Below, one piece after another: positions 8,441 to 17,189 of a stretch of 35,821 bases of DNA. The stretch is taken from contig CAZXVU010000006.1 in NCBI GenBank assembly GCA_964644465.1, forward strand, positions 1 to 35,821, in the 5' to 3' direction. Numbering within the stretch: position 1 is the first letter of the stretch; the number at the start of each line of letters is the position of its first letter. The notes beneath the pieces are model-generated. The model was given only the letters and a program-made list of their open reading frames with translations. It did not search any database and was not told where the DNA came from. Both the position numbers and the translations under genes were made by a program. Origin of the DNA: CAZXVU01 sp964644465. GTDB lineage: Bacteria > Chlamydiota > Chlamydiia > Chlamydiales > SM23-39.

Positions 8441-9784
8441 TTATCTCATTGTTGAGAGAAGTGTTTTTGGATTGTCGCCATATCCTAAATAGATGAGTTC
8501 GCAAAGACTAGCAAACTCAGCTCTAGACAGCAACCGCCAACAATCTATGATCACTTTAGGATGTTTGATTTCTTTCAGCATTGTGGGTGTAATTTCTTTG
8601 GAAAATTCAGGCCATGGGGTCATGATCAGAATCGTATCGGCTGCCTCGAAACATTCTCGTACCGAAGAAACCAACTGAATTCCATTTTTCAGAGTTTTTT
8701 TTGCCTCAGCCATAGCCATAGGATCAAAAACGGAAACTTGATACCCCTCTTCAGAAAGAAAATTAGCCATATGCATACCTTGGCTTTCTTCAACAACATA
8801 TGTGTTTGGCTTATAAGATAGTCCTAAAATCCCTATATGATTTCCTCTTGCATGGCGTTCTATCAAGGCTTGTAAGCGGAGAGATTGATATGCATTGATC
8901 TCTTGCGTAGCTTGAGCTAAGTCGAATCGGGCGCCGACTTCACGAGCCAGGGCACCAAAGGCTACATTATCGCGAGGAAAGCATGGGCCCCCAAAAGCGA
9001 TTGCTCCTTTTAAGTATTTCCCACCGACTCGGCTATCTAATCCCACTGCTGCTGTGACGATATCTACATCACCACCCTCTAATCTCTGGCAAAGATCGGA
9101 TAACATATTGGCATAAGAGATCTTGGTAGTTACAAATGTATTCACAGCTAATTTGGAGATCTCGGCATTGACAAAATTCATTCTACTGATCTGGGGAGTC
9201 TTTTCACAAATGGATCGATAGAGGTTTTCAAGGATATCTCCGGCTTTTTTATCTGACTCTCCAATGAGGACCATGTCTGGATAGAGCATATTTTTAATAA
9301 CACTGCCTAAAGCAATGAATTCAGGGCTGTAACAAAGGCCAAGGTTCTCCCCAACTTTTCGTCTGGAAGATGTCTCTAACGCTTTTTGAATTTCGCCTCC
9401 AGTAGAACCGGGCATTACTGTGCTTGAGATGACTATAAGGTGATAAGATGATTTTTGGGTTAGGCTTGTTCCGATTTGGCGAATGGATTGAAGAATTGCC
9501 TGATTGGAAAAAAAACCATCTTTGCCGCTCGGCGTAGGGACAATTACAAAAGTGACATCGGTATTAAGAATCGCTTCATCATAATTTTGAGTGGCTTTGA
9601 TTTTAAAACGATGGGCAGTGATGAGCTCCTGTAAACCAGGTTCTTGCACTGGAGCTATCCCTTGGTTGATTTTCTGAATCGCATCTTGGTTTAAATCTAC
9701 TCCAATCATTTCGTGCCCCTTGCTAGCAAACACTGCAAGAAGTGGAGATCCAAGTTTTCCTAAGCCGATTACCGAAAGCCGCAT
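8441..9784 (-). CDS. ugd: UDP-glucose/GDP-mannose dehydrogenase family protein (probable UDP-glucose 6-dehydrogenase)
   Basis: A 447-residue NAD-dependent four-electron sugar-nucleotide dehydrogenase, oxidising C6 of a hexose to a uronic acid. GLGKLG (8-12 region) is the N-terminal NAD site, IVPTPSGKDG and SSTVMPGSTGGE are family motifs, NAEISKLAVNTF carries the active-site Lys 211, and GGPCFPRDN holds the catalytic Cys 268. UDP-glucose to UDP-glucuronate is most common; because the locus is rich in GDP-mannose enzymes, GDP-mannose is a real alternative. It is the first gene of a minus-strand operon with the epimerase, a glycosyltransferase and the ABC exporter. GAGG precedes the ATG by 5 bases, and a promoter with a perfect -10 box lies just upstream. 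Confidence 0.9.
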   Translation of the reverse strand: MRLSVIGLGKLGSPLLAVFASKGHEMIGVDLNQDAIQKINQGIAPVQEPGLQELITAHRFKIKATQNYDEAILNTDVTFVIVPTPSGKDGFFSNQAILQSIRQIGTSLTQKSSYHLIVISSTVMPGSTGGEIQKALETSSRRKVGENLGLCYSPEFIALGSVIKNMLYPDMVLIGESDKKAGDILENLYRSICEKTPQISRMNFVNAEISKLAVNTFVTTKISYANMLSDLCQRLEGGDVDIVTAAVGLDSRVGGKYLKGAIAFGGPCFPRDNVAFGALAREVGARFDLAQATQEINAYQSLRLQALIERHARGNHIGILGLSYKPNTYVVEESQGMHMANFLSEEGYQVSVFDPMAMAEAKKTLKNGIQLVSSVRECFEAADTILIMTPWPEFSKEITPTMLKEIKHPKVIIDCWRLLSRAEFASLCELIYLGYGDNPKTLLSTMR

Positions 9785-9809
9785 GGATACCTCAATTTAA
9801 AAATGGCTG

Positions 9810-9837
9810 ATTATAAGAAAAAAATAGGATTCCACAA
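9810..9837 (-). promoter_or_regulatory. Promoter of the ugd-epimerase-GT-wzm-wzt operon
   Basis: Read on the minus strand, TTGTGG (9837-9832) is followed after 16 bases by a perfect TATAAT (9815-9810). The predicted start near 9803 leaves a leader of about 19 bases containing GAGG before the ATG at 9784. The -10 is strong, the -35 matches only at TTG. Confidence 0.5.
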
Positions 9838-9855
9838 TATTTTTTTAGAAGGAGA

Positions 9856-10083
9856 GCTAATAACCCGGCAAGCAAATAGGTGGCAACAATTGGCTCTAGC
9901 GAGGCACACGGGGTCCCCAACGACGCATCGTCGGAAGGGGTGTGAAAGAGAAATCGAAGCTTCCGCAGGAAGCGTGTAGAACGAGCGAAGACCATTGCTT
10001 GAAAAGCAAGGCGAGCGAGAAGACTCGATTTATCACAGCCGCAGCAAGTCAATTGTCACCTGTTTGAGGGCCGGGTTAGTAAC
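9856..10083. repeat. MITE-like palindromic element (about 228 bp) between divergent genes
   Basis: This fills most of the 334-base gene-free stretch between 9785 and 10118. The left end (9856-9892) and the reverse complement of the right end (10050-10083) agree closely: both contain TAACCCGGC, then an A-rich stretch, then AGGTG and ACAATTG, with a few mismatches and small gaps. Inside are nested hairpins: CACAC..CCCC (9905-9918) with GGGGTGTG (9937-9944) enclosing CGACG-CAT-CGTCG (9921-9933); AAATCGA (9951-9957) with TCGATTT (10025-10031) enclosing GCTTCC-GCA-GGAAGC (9959-9973) and TTGCT-TGAAA-AGCAA (9995-10009). The centre is GC-richer than the flanks. I see no clear target-site duplication. 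A non-autonomous transposable element or a structured non-coding RNA are the two readings. An open frame crossing it looks like chance. Confidence 0.6.
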
Positions 10084-10118
10084 TTGCAAAGTTCAAAGAG
10101 ACCTTTTAAGATGCTTCC

Positions 10119-11747
10119 ATGCTTTCTATCATTCTTTACGGGCGCAATGACAATCACGGAACGAATTATCATAAACGCCTTTCACTCAGTCTGAATTGTT
10201 TTGCCGAACTGTTGTCTGATCCAGATGATGAGATCATTTTTGCCGATTACAATACTCCAGACGAATCTCCATCATTACTCGAGGCTATACAAGACACGCT
10301 TACTGAAAGAGCAAAAGACTTCATTAAAATCCTAAGAATCCGTCCTTCTCAACTTGAAAAACTTCATAAAAAAACACATCTTCCTCTTCTAGAACCTGTG
10401 GCGCGCAATGTTGCTATACGAAACAGCAATCCTGCGAACAGATGGATTCTATCCACAAACTCAGACATGATCCTAGTCCCTTTCCAAACCGAAGAAACCC
10501 TGACATCCATTATCTCTGAAATGAAAGAAGGATTCTATCTCCTTCCCCGATTTGAATTGCCCGAAACTTTTTGGGAGGAATCATTGGATCGTTTGAGTCC
10601 AAAAGAGAATCTCTCTTTTTTGAAAACTCACTATAAAAAATTGCATCTAAATATTGTTACTCGGAGAGAAGGATTTCTAAAATTTGATAATCCAGGTGAT
10701 TTTCAATTGATGCTCCGGGAAGACATCTTTCATATTGGCGGATTTGATGAAAACATGGTTAAAGGCTGGCACGTTGATTCGAATTTATGCAAAAGAATGT
10801 CTCTCTTAGAAAAAAAAATAGAGTCCCTAGAACATCGTCTCGCGGCCTTTCATTGCAATCATACTAGAAATGAATCTCTCCTTCATAACAAAGGACATAC
10901 AGAAAATAACTGGGGCATTTTTGTAAATGGCATTTCCACTCCCTTTTTACAGAATCAAGATTGGGGACTTGCCAATGAACAGATCGAGGAAATTCGTCTT
11001 AAAAAGAACGGGAGCAAGGTGCATTTTGAGGCGATTTCTTCCGTTCTAAGCAACATTCAAGAAACGAATTACTCATTCACTCTGAATGTCGATCTCTACA
11101 ATAGCCTCACTTGTTCCACTGCCCGTATTTTGAGTTATCTCGCAGATCATTTTTATCATCTTCCCAAATCAAGCACAGTCGCCTACTTTGGATATAACAC
11201 CCATCTCCTCCATCTTCTTACTTCTTATCTTGAAAAAATCGCATTTAAGGGAAAAATTCGATACCTACAAGATTGGATCCATTCAGATCATCCGCTACAT
11301 GAACCCATTTTGTTGAACGATGTGGAGAAAGCAATTCCTGATGTTTTCATTTTTGATTTTGGAATTGATCAAGACTCGCAAGGAACCTATGCTGAGGGAA
11401 GAATCAAAATGAAAAAAGTAATGGATGCCTTTCTTAAAATAATTAAATTCAAAGAAAACATAAAAAGTCATGCGAAGTTCATTGGCATCAACGCCCTTAG
11501 AACCGATTTTTATGCTATTTTTGATAAACATCTTTCTCTTAGGAAAAATACTTATGTTACCGGGCTCATCTACGGAACTATCCCAAGAAAAAGGAAGCCA
11601 TTTTCAATATCCAACTCCAATCTAAAAACGAATCTCAAGAACCATGTGTACTATTTTATCGTAAAATACTTATATCCCTACACAAATGGCATCCTTAAAT
11701 TTATGTCCAAGAAAAAAATATCTAATAGTTTTCTAAATAAAGCCTAG
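10119..11747 (+). CDS. Two-part glycosyltransferase-like protein with an unrecognised C-terminal domain
   Basis: A 542-residue protein. The first 250 or so residues parallel the glycosyltransferase at 6373-7443: the start LSIILYGRNDNHGTNY, then EIIFADYNTPDE, NVAIRNSNPANRWILSTNSDM and a later GGFDENMVKGWHVDS that resembles the acceptor/metal loop of galactosyltransferase-type GT-A enzymes. The rest, from about residue 310, is a separate region that I do not recognise. It contains a strand-loop-helix STVAYFGYNTHLLHLL and an acidic VFIFDFGIDQDSQG that could be a Rossmann-type fold, but no convincing methyltransferase or kinase motif. No signal peptide or membrane segment is seen. It is transcribed away from the ugd operon and its end overlaps the converging phosphatase gene by 4 bases. 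A role in making the same glycan is inferred from position. Confidence 0.7.
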   Translation: MLSIILYGRNDNHGTNYHKRLSLSLNCFAELLSDPDDEIIFADYNTPDESPSLLEAIQDTLTERAKDFIKILRIRPSQLEKLHKKTHLPLLEPVARNVAIRNSNPANRWILSTNSDMILVPFQTEETLTSIISEMKEGFYLLPRFELPETFWEESLDRLSPKENLSFLKTHYKKLHLNIVTRREGFLKFDNPGDFQLMLREDIFHIGGFDENMVKGWHVDSNLCKRMSLLEKKIESLEHRLAAFHCNHTRNESLLHNKGHTENNWGIFVNGISTPFLQNQDWGLANEQIEEIRLKKNGSKVHFEAISSVLSNIQETNYSFTLNVDLYNSLTCSTARILSYLADHFYHLPKSSTVAYFGYNTHLLHLLTSYLEKIAFKGKIRYLQDWIHSDHPLHEPILLNDVEKAIPDVFIFDFGIDQDSQGTYAEGRIKMKKVMDAFLKIIKFKENIKSHAKFIGINALRTDFYAIFDKHLSLRKNTYVTGLIYGTIPRKRKPFSISNSNLKTNLKNHVYYFIVKYLYPYTNGILKFMSKKKISNSFLNKA

Positions 11748-12697
11748 CTTTCAAAAGAATTCACATACAGCTCCAGAATACGATAGAGGCTTTCATATTG
11801 AGGAGTCTGAGCGCATTGGAAAAGTCTCTGCAGTGAGAGGCGGAGGACGGTTTCTTCCACGCTGACCTGGATATCTTTGGGAGCTATGCCTGATTTGACT
11901 TGGCGCTCGGCTTGGTCGAGCAGCACAATGGCAGCGATGACAGTTCCTGTGCGGCCAACGCCGTTGGTGCAGTGAACAGCAAGCGGGCCGGAGGCGGGAT
12001 CCCAAGATTTTAGGATCGTTTGTGTGAATTCGAAAAGCCTGTCAGCTCCTGTGCCGGTATTATCCAACCATCCCTCGAAAGCAAAGTAGGGGATAGAGGC
12101 AGCCGGGAGGTCATAGTAGGTTATTTGAAGATGATCATTGACAAGGTGGTTTTCCCAATAAGGATGGCACTTGGAGGTGGTTCCTTCGAAAGCGGGTGTA
12201 AGTCGGACAATGCCTGCTACCGAAGCATCCATAAGAAGACGGAAAAATCTGGGGACATCTTGGTCACGTGGGCCCATAAGACCGAGAAATTGCAAATCAC
12301 CGATTTGCATGATGCTGCCATTATAGTAATTGCAGGCCTTGTTGTACTCAAATGGGACACAATTAGGTTCTCGAACATAGTCGTGAGAGATAAGGTCTTC
12401 AGCAATTAAATAATCGGGATGAGAACGCCAAAAGGGACCTTCTTCGATAAACCATGCTTTCCTTCTGAGCGAGCGCAAATTTTCATATTCTTCTGCAATG
12501 GATTCTTTTGAGCGACCATGCGTCCAGGAGGTGAATGTGCGATCGGTGGCAAATTTTTCCCATCGATCTTCATATTCCGTTCTTGCATCGGAGAATTGCT
12601 GTTCATAATGATGGGGTGGAGAGAGGGGAAACTTTTTATCCAAAAAAGCAGTGTCTACGACTGCGAGTAGGGGAAGTAGCGCAAATACAAGGTTCAT
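11744..12697 (-). CDS. Secreted eukaryote-like protein tyrosine phosphatase
   Basis: A 317-residue protein with an N-terminal signal-peptide-like stretch (MNLVFALLPLLAVVDTAF) and a classical PTP domain. The P-loop is HCTNGVGRTGT with Cys 243 as nucleophile and Arg 249. Upstream, FLGLMGPRDQDVPRFFRLL and IVRLTPAFEGTTSKCHPYW correspond to the QGP, FWxMV and KCxxYWP motifs of eukaryotic PTPs, and FEGWLDN at about 207-213 takes the place of the WPD loop, keeping the general acid as Asp 212 while Pro is replaced by Leu. The likely reaction is dephosphorylation of phosphotyrosine outside the cytoplasm, either in the periplasm or, if delivered further, in the host. GGAG precedes the ATG by about 8 bases. 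The gene follows uvrB by 52 bases. Phosphoinositide or dual specificity cannot be excluded. Confidence 0.85.
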   Translation of the reverse strand: MNLVFALLPLLAVVDTAFLDKKFPLSPPHHYEQQFSDARTEYEDRWEKFATDRTFTSWTHGRSKESIAEEYENLRSLRRKAWFIEEGPFWRSHPDYLIAEDLISHDYVREPNCVPFEYNKACNYYNGSIMQIGDLQFLGLMGPRDQDVPRFFRLLMDASVAGIVRLTPAFEGTTSKCHPYWENHLVNDHLQITYYDLPAASIPYFAFEGWLDNTGTGADRLFEFTQTILKSWDPASGPLAVHCTNGVGRTGTVIAAIVLLDQAERQVKSGIAPKDIQVSVEETVLRLSLQRLFQCAQTPQYESLYRILELYVNSFES

Positions 12698-12749
12698 AGG
12701 AAGCTCCAGTTAAAAAGGGCGAGAGTGTAATGAGGCGGGAAGAAAAAAG

Positions 12750-14752
12750 TCAATCGTGGTCGACTTTAAGCATCTCAAGATTTTGATAATAGCGCATCAG
12801 ATCGCGAAATCGGGAAGCATCTTCAAAACGGAGTTCTTTTGCTGCGCGGCGCATCTCAGTCTCGCATTCTTTGATCTTCGATTCGAGATCGGGAATATCG
12901 AGATTGGCTTTTTTGGAAGGTTTTGCTTCCGGAGGTACTTCGGCAAACCCGAATGTTTCTTCTAGAGAGGCGATATCGCCCCGTTTGGCGCTTTTTGGAG
13001 TGATGTTGTGCTCTTCGTTGTAAGCTTGCTGATGGGCACGTCGGTCTTTAGTAATAGCGAGGGTCTTTTGGATTGCGTTGGTTTGCTTATCTGCGTAGAG
13101 AATGACTCTTCCTCTGACATTGCGCGCCGCCCGGCCGCAGGTTTGAATGAGGGCGGTTTCAGAACGAAGGAATCCTTCTTTATNNNNNNNNNNNNNNNNN
13201 NNNNNNNNNNNNNNNNNNNNNNNNNNNNNNNNNNNNNNNNNNNNNNNNNNNNNNNNNNNNNNNNNNNNNNNNNNNNNNNNNNNCGCAAAGATTTTAGAAT
13301 TTGCATCCGCTCAAGAGTGTCGATATCGGAATGGAGATATTTAGCTTTCACTCCGATCTCATTGAGATATTTGGAAAGGTCTTCCGAGAGCTTTTTGGTA
13401 AGAGTCGTTACGAGAACGCGGCCGCCTTCGACAGTTTCTTTGCGTATCTCTTCAAGGCAGTCATCGACTTGGCCAGCAGCTGGACGAAGCTCAATTTCTG
13501 GATCGAGGAGTCCTGTAGGACGTAGAATTTGCTGGACGATGTCCCCTTCGGATTGCTCGATCTCCCATTGACCTGGTGTGGCAGAAACATAGACGACCTG
13601 TTTCATCTTGGTATACGTTTCTTCGAATTTTAAAGGTCGGTTGTCGAATGCGGAAGGAAGCCGAAAGCCGAATTCAATTAAAGATTGTTTGCGGGAGCGA
13701 TCGCCGTTATACATCGCATGGAGTTGAGGCAATGTTTGATGCGATTCATCGATGAAGAAGAGAAACTCTTCGGGAAAATAATCAAGAAGGCAGGGAGGGG
13801 GAGCGCCAGGAGGCCTTTTGCTGAAATGGCGGGAATAGTTTTCGACCCCTTTGCAAAAACCAATTTCGCGGATCATTTCAAGATCGTAATTAGTCCTCTC
13901 TTTGATTCTTTGGGCCTCTACAAGGCGGTTTTCTTTTTGGAAGAGCGCGATCCGCTCTGCAAGTTCTTGTCTGATACTTCCGATTGCGTCATAGCGAACA
14001 CTTTCAGGGGTCACATAGTGAGATCCTGGAAAGATAGAGATTTTATCCAGCCGTTTGCGCACTTTACCGGTGATGGGATCGATTTCGCTGATTCGCTCGA
14101 TCTCATCGCCGAAGAATTCTACGCGATAGGCCAGCTCGTCTTCGTAAGCGGGAACGATTTCGAGAACATCTCCTCGAGCTCTGAAAGTGGCTCGCATTAA
14201 ATCGTATTCGCTGCGGGTATAGTGCATTTCGACGAGATGAAGGAGAATATCGTCGCGGCGAACCTGTTGCTTGACGGCGAGGTTTAAGACCATTTGGCTG
14301 TAATACTCGGGTGTACCCAGGCCATAAATACAAGAAACGGATGAAACGATGATCACATCGGGCCGCTCGATGAGGGAACGGGTTGCGCTAAGGCGCATCT
14401 TTTCGAGCCTATCATTGATTGCCAAATCTTTTTCTATGTAAGTATCGGTACGGGCTATGTAGGCTTCAGGCTGATAGTAGTCATAATAGGAAACAAAATA
14501 TTCGACAGCGTTATTGGGGAAAAACCCTTTAAATTCCTGATAGAGCTGGGCAGCAAGAGTTTTATTATGAGCTAAAATGAGAGCTGGCTTGGAGACCTGC
14601 TGGATCACATTCGCCATTGTGTAGGTTTTGCCGGAGCCTGTAATGCCGAGAAGAACTTGAGATTTTTTACCCGATAGAACGCCGGAGACCAGGCTTTCAA
14701 TCGCTTGGGGTTGATCTCCGGTAGGTTTAAAATCGGCTTTAAGTTGGAACAT
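12750..14752 (-). CDS. uvrB: Excinuclease ABC subunit B, interrupted by a 100-N scaffold gap
   Basis: The damage-verification helicase of nucleotide excision repair, working with UvrA and UvrC. The N-terminal part has Walker A GITGSGKT (36-43), the beta-hairpin YYDYYQPEAY, the DESH Walker B in FFIDESHQTLPQL and VYVSATPG. After the gap (13184-13283) the frame resumes as DKEGFLRSETALIQTCGRAA and runs through YNEEHNITP to the C-terminal UVR domain (LRFEDASRFRDLM) with a stop at 12750-12752. The two halves are out of phase only because the N run is a placeholder. Comparison with E. coli UvrB, where 30 residues lie between the flanking Arg and Asp, predicts about 92 missing bases and a 664-residue protein. 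The 5' end overlaps the tyrP gene by 14 bases. Not a pseudogene as far as can be seen. Confidence 0.95.
13184..13283. other. Assembly gap (100 N) inside uvrB
   Basis: Exactly 100 undetermined bases, the usual placeholder length for a scaffold join of unknown size. The missing protein segment covers helicase motif V of UvrB. Frame arithmetic requires a true length of 2 modulo 3, so 100 cannot be right if the gene is intact. Confidence 0.98.
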
Positions 14753-15950
14753 AATGGCTTATCAAATTTTTTAAGATGCCTGCACCTTCCAAAATATCTA
14801 ACCCAATCACAAAAAGCGATATGAGAATGACCCCGATGAGAAGGCTGCGCCGGTAAAAAGTGCGGTAAGTCGATAGCTTCCAAGCCATAAGAGCAGGAAG
14901 GATACAGAGTAAGATCGCTACAAAAATCCCCGCATATTGGAGGGCTATAATAAACCCCCTCTGATAGGTAAGGACGAATATCAGAGGCGGAATAAACGTG
15001 AGGAGACAGGCAAATTCTCGGCCTAAGCTAAACCGCTTCATTTTCAATCCATCGGTCAAAAAGTCGGAAAGGCTCAAAGAGACGCCCAAAAATGAGGTGA
15101 TGATGGCAAAAAAGGAAAAGATGCTTGCAGCTGTCGTAATCCAATTATTTTTTAAAATATAGGGAAGAGAAGAAGCCCCTGTTTGCCCATTTACCCAGTC
15201 AGAAATAAGTCCATGTTTTCCCTCCAATGGCACAACACCGATAATCAAAAAATTCCAGATACAATAGATAATCAATGGAATTAAGCTGCCGATAAGAAGG
15301 GTAAGGCGGAGTTTTTTCACATCATGATCAAGATAGGTCGTTAACGTAGGAATAATAATGTGAAATCCGAAAGAGGTGATCACAACAGGCACGGCTACCC
15401 AAATTGCTTTGATATCGATGTGTTTGAGATGAGAAAAGTCAATATGGGAGGGAAGGAACATAACGATCAGAAAATAGATCAGTATGAGACCCAACATCAG
15501 AAATCTGTTGATCCAATCGACTGCTTGCGTACCCAGATAGACGAAAACCCCAAAGAGCATGAGGAGAGGAAATGGGCCTATCCAAGAAGGAGCCGACCAT
15601 CCTGTTGCCCAAGCCAAACCTTGAAGGAATAAAGGAGAACTTCCTGCAATGTAAGCCGCTGTCAGGGAGTAGAGAAGGAGTAAATAGGTAACCCAGCAAA
15701 CGGCTTTGCCCCAAACGCCCAGTGTGCGCCCTGCCATGCTGATCAGGTTCACTTCACCGCGGAAAGCGAGATTGACGTCGAGAAGAAGAAGTGAAGTAAT
15801 AAATAGAAAAAACCAGCACGCGCCAAGAAGGAAGAAAGAAGGAATGAACCCACCGAAAGAAGAAATGACTGGCAAGGCCAACATGCCAGCGCCTGTAGCT
15901 GTTCCTGAAACGAGTAGAATACCCCCTAATAGGCGGTTGCTGTGCAACAT
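14739..15950 (-). CDS. tyrP: Aromatic amino acid permease, TyrP type (copy 1)
   Basis: A 403-residue integral membrane transporter of the hydroxy/aromatic amino acid permease (HAAAP) family, which imports tyrosine or tryptophan by proton symport. The N-terminal GGILLVSGTATGAGMLALPV is the family's first-helix signature, with the Gly-rich unwound region, and about eleven hydrophobic segments follow, including SFGFHIIIPTLTTYL, another conserved block. It is the near neighbour and paralogue of the gene just upstream, from which it is separated by 12 bases; GAGG sits 6 bases before the ATG. Tandem tyrP genes are also known in some Chlamydia species. Its last codons overlap the uvrB start. Exact substrate (Tyr or Trp) cannot be read from the sequence. 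Confidence 0.9.
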   Translation of the reverse strand: MLHSNRLLGGILLVSGTATGAGMLALPVISSFGGFIPSFFLLGACWFFLFITSLLLLDVNLAFRGEVNLISMAGRTLGVWGKAVCWVTYLLLLYSLTAAYIAGSSPLFLQGLAWATGWSAPSWIGPFPLLMLFGVFVYLGTQAVDWINRFLMLGLILIYFLIVMFLPSHIDFSHLKHIDIKAIWVAVPVVITSFGFHIIIPTLTTYLDHDVKKLRLTLLIGSLIPLIIYCIWNFLIIGVVPLEGKHGLISDWVNGQTGASSLPYILKNNWITTAASIFSFFAIITSFLGVSLSLSDFLTDGLKMKRFSLGREFACLLTFIPPLIFVLTYQRGFIIALQYAGIFVAILLCILPALMAWKLSTYRTFYRRSLLIGVILISLFVIGLDILEGAGILKNLISHYVPT

Positions 15951-15962
15951 AAATACCTCAAA

Positions 15963-17189
15963 TTAAAACGAAAAAAAGCGAGAAAGTTCGCAGCCGATCA
16001 CAAGAAGCGCGAACAGAAAGCCGAAGCTCAATACCCATTTCCCCCCAGAGACATGGTATTGCGATGAGATTTTTTTTCTATAACGGCCAGTCCAGACCAT
16101 AAGGATCGGAAGGATGCCGAAAAGGATCATTGCGCAAATTCCTCCTGCAAAACTGAGAGCTTTGAAAAAGATTTGCGGATCCAAGAGGGAAAAAATAAAG
16201 GGAGGAGCTAAAGCTAAAAGACAGAGTCCAATGAGATTTTGTCGATTCATGGAAACTTTGAAGCCATCGGCAAGGAAATGAGTTAAAGTAAGGCCTTGCG
16301 CTAGAAATGAAGTGACAATGGCGAAAAAAGCAAAGCCTTGCGCAAAGTAACCGATCGAGGAAGATCCCAAAGCAGCACGCAGAGCAATCGTCGCCTCTTC
16401 TCCTTTTTCATAGCTTTGCAAGATTCCGCTTGGTCCTTCAAAGGGAACTACTCCGAGGACGAGAAGCGACCAGATGAGATAAATCGCAAGTGTGATCAAA
16501 CTCCCGATAAGGATCGTCATTCGGACCCTTTGAATATCGCCTTTCATGTAGGCAGTCAGACTAGGGATCATATTTTGGAAACCAAAGGAAACGACCAGCA
16601 CAGGAAGGGACAAAAGCATATATTTTGGGGCAGAATGGAAGAGAAGCTTAGGATGAATCTGGGTGATGCCTAGACCGATCATTCCCAAATAGGCAACAAT
16701 GAGGCCGACCATTAAGACTCTATTGAAAAGGTCCACGGGCCTAGTTCCCAAATAGACAATCCATCCAAAAAGAACCGTGAAAAAAAGAGAGGCTGACCAA
16801 GCAGGCACAGTGATGTGTAAAAGACTTTCTATAATAGCCGAAAAAACCGATCCACTGGCTGATATATAAGCTACGAGGAGGGAATAAAAAAGGAAAAGAT
16901 AAGAAATCCAAGCAACCCATTTGCCGCTCTTGCCAAGGGACTGCTCTGACATGGATACAAGGTTGGTCTGTTTAGAAAACCAGCCATTTACTTCGACTAA
17001 AAGAAGCGCAGTAAAGGTCATAAAAGCCCAAGAGATCAGAAGCATGGAAAGGGAGGGGAAAAAGCCAGACAATCCAGTGAGAATCGGAAGAGCAAGCATC
17101 CCGGCGCCGACACAGCTGCCAGCAACAAGGAGACTACCCCCGATTACACTACCAGTGGCTCTTTCTATAGTCATACTATTTGAGTTCAT
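15963..17189 (-). CDS. tyrP: Aromatic amino acid permease, TyrP type (copy 2)
   Basis: A 408-residue HAAAP-family permease, paralogous to the gene that follows it. GGSLLVAGSCVGAGMLALPI is the first transmembrane helix with the conserved Gly-x-Gly-Met-Leu-Ala-Leu-Pro pattern; VVSFGFQNMIPSLTAYM is the counterpart of the SFGF block in copy 1; about eleven membrane segments in all. The two copies are clearly diverged rather than a recent duplication, so they may differ in substrate. The ATG overlaps the thyX stop (ATGA), which points to coupled translation. Import of aromatic amino acids would suit an intracellular parasite that cannot make them; that is inference. Confidence 0.9.
   Translation of the reverse strand: MNSNSMTIERATGSVIGGSLLVAGSCVGAGMLALPILTGLSGFFPSLSMLLISWAFMTFTALLLVEVNGWFSKQTNLVSMSEQSLGKSGKWVAWISYLFLFYSLLVAYISASGSVFSAIIESLLHITVPAWSASLFFTVLFGWIVYLGTRPVDLFNRVLMVGLIVAYLGMIGLGITQIHPKLLFHSAPKYMLLSLPVLVVSFGFQNMIPSLTAYMKGDIQRVRMTILIGSLITLAIYLIWSLLVLGVVPFEGPSGILQSYEKGEEATIALRAALGSSSIGYFAQGFAFFAIVTSFLAQGLTLTHFLADGFKVSMNRQNLIGLCLLALAPPFIFSLLDPQIFFKALSFAGGICAMILFGILPILMVWTGRYRKKISSQYHVSGGKWVLSFGFLFALLVIGCELSRFFSF

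Noticed and set aside
9792..10052. 86-codon minus-strand ORF across the palindromic element
   Set aside because: It follows the hairpins and inverted repeats rather than protein-like composition, has no ribosome site, and covers the ugd promoter. It is better explained by the repeat.
12962..13183. Frame continuing the uvrB upstream half past the N run, ending at 12962
   Set aside because: The peptide after the gap in that frame is low-complexity Ser/Thr/Lys and unlike UvrB. The correct UvrB sequence resumes in another frame and stops at 12750.
13685..14200. 171-codon plus-strand ORF opposite uvrB
   Set aside because: It is the complement of well conserved UvrB motifs; codon structure of uvrB explains the long open frame.
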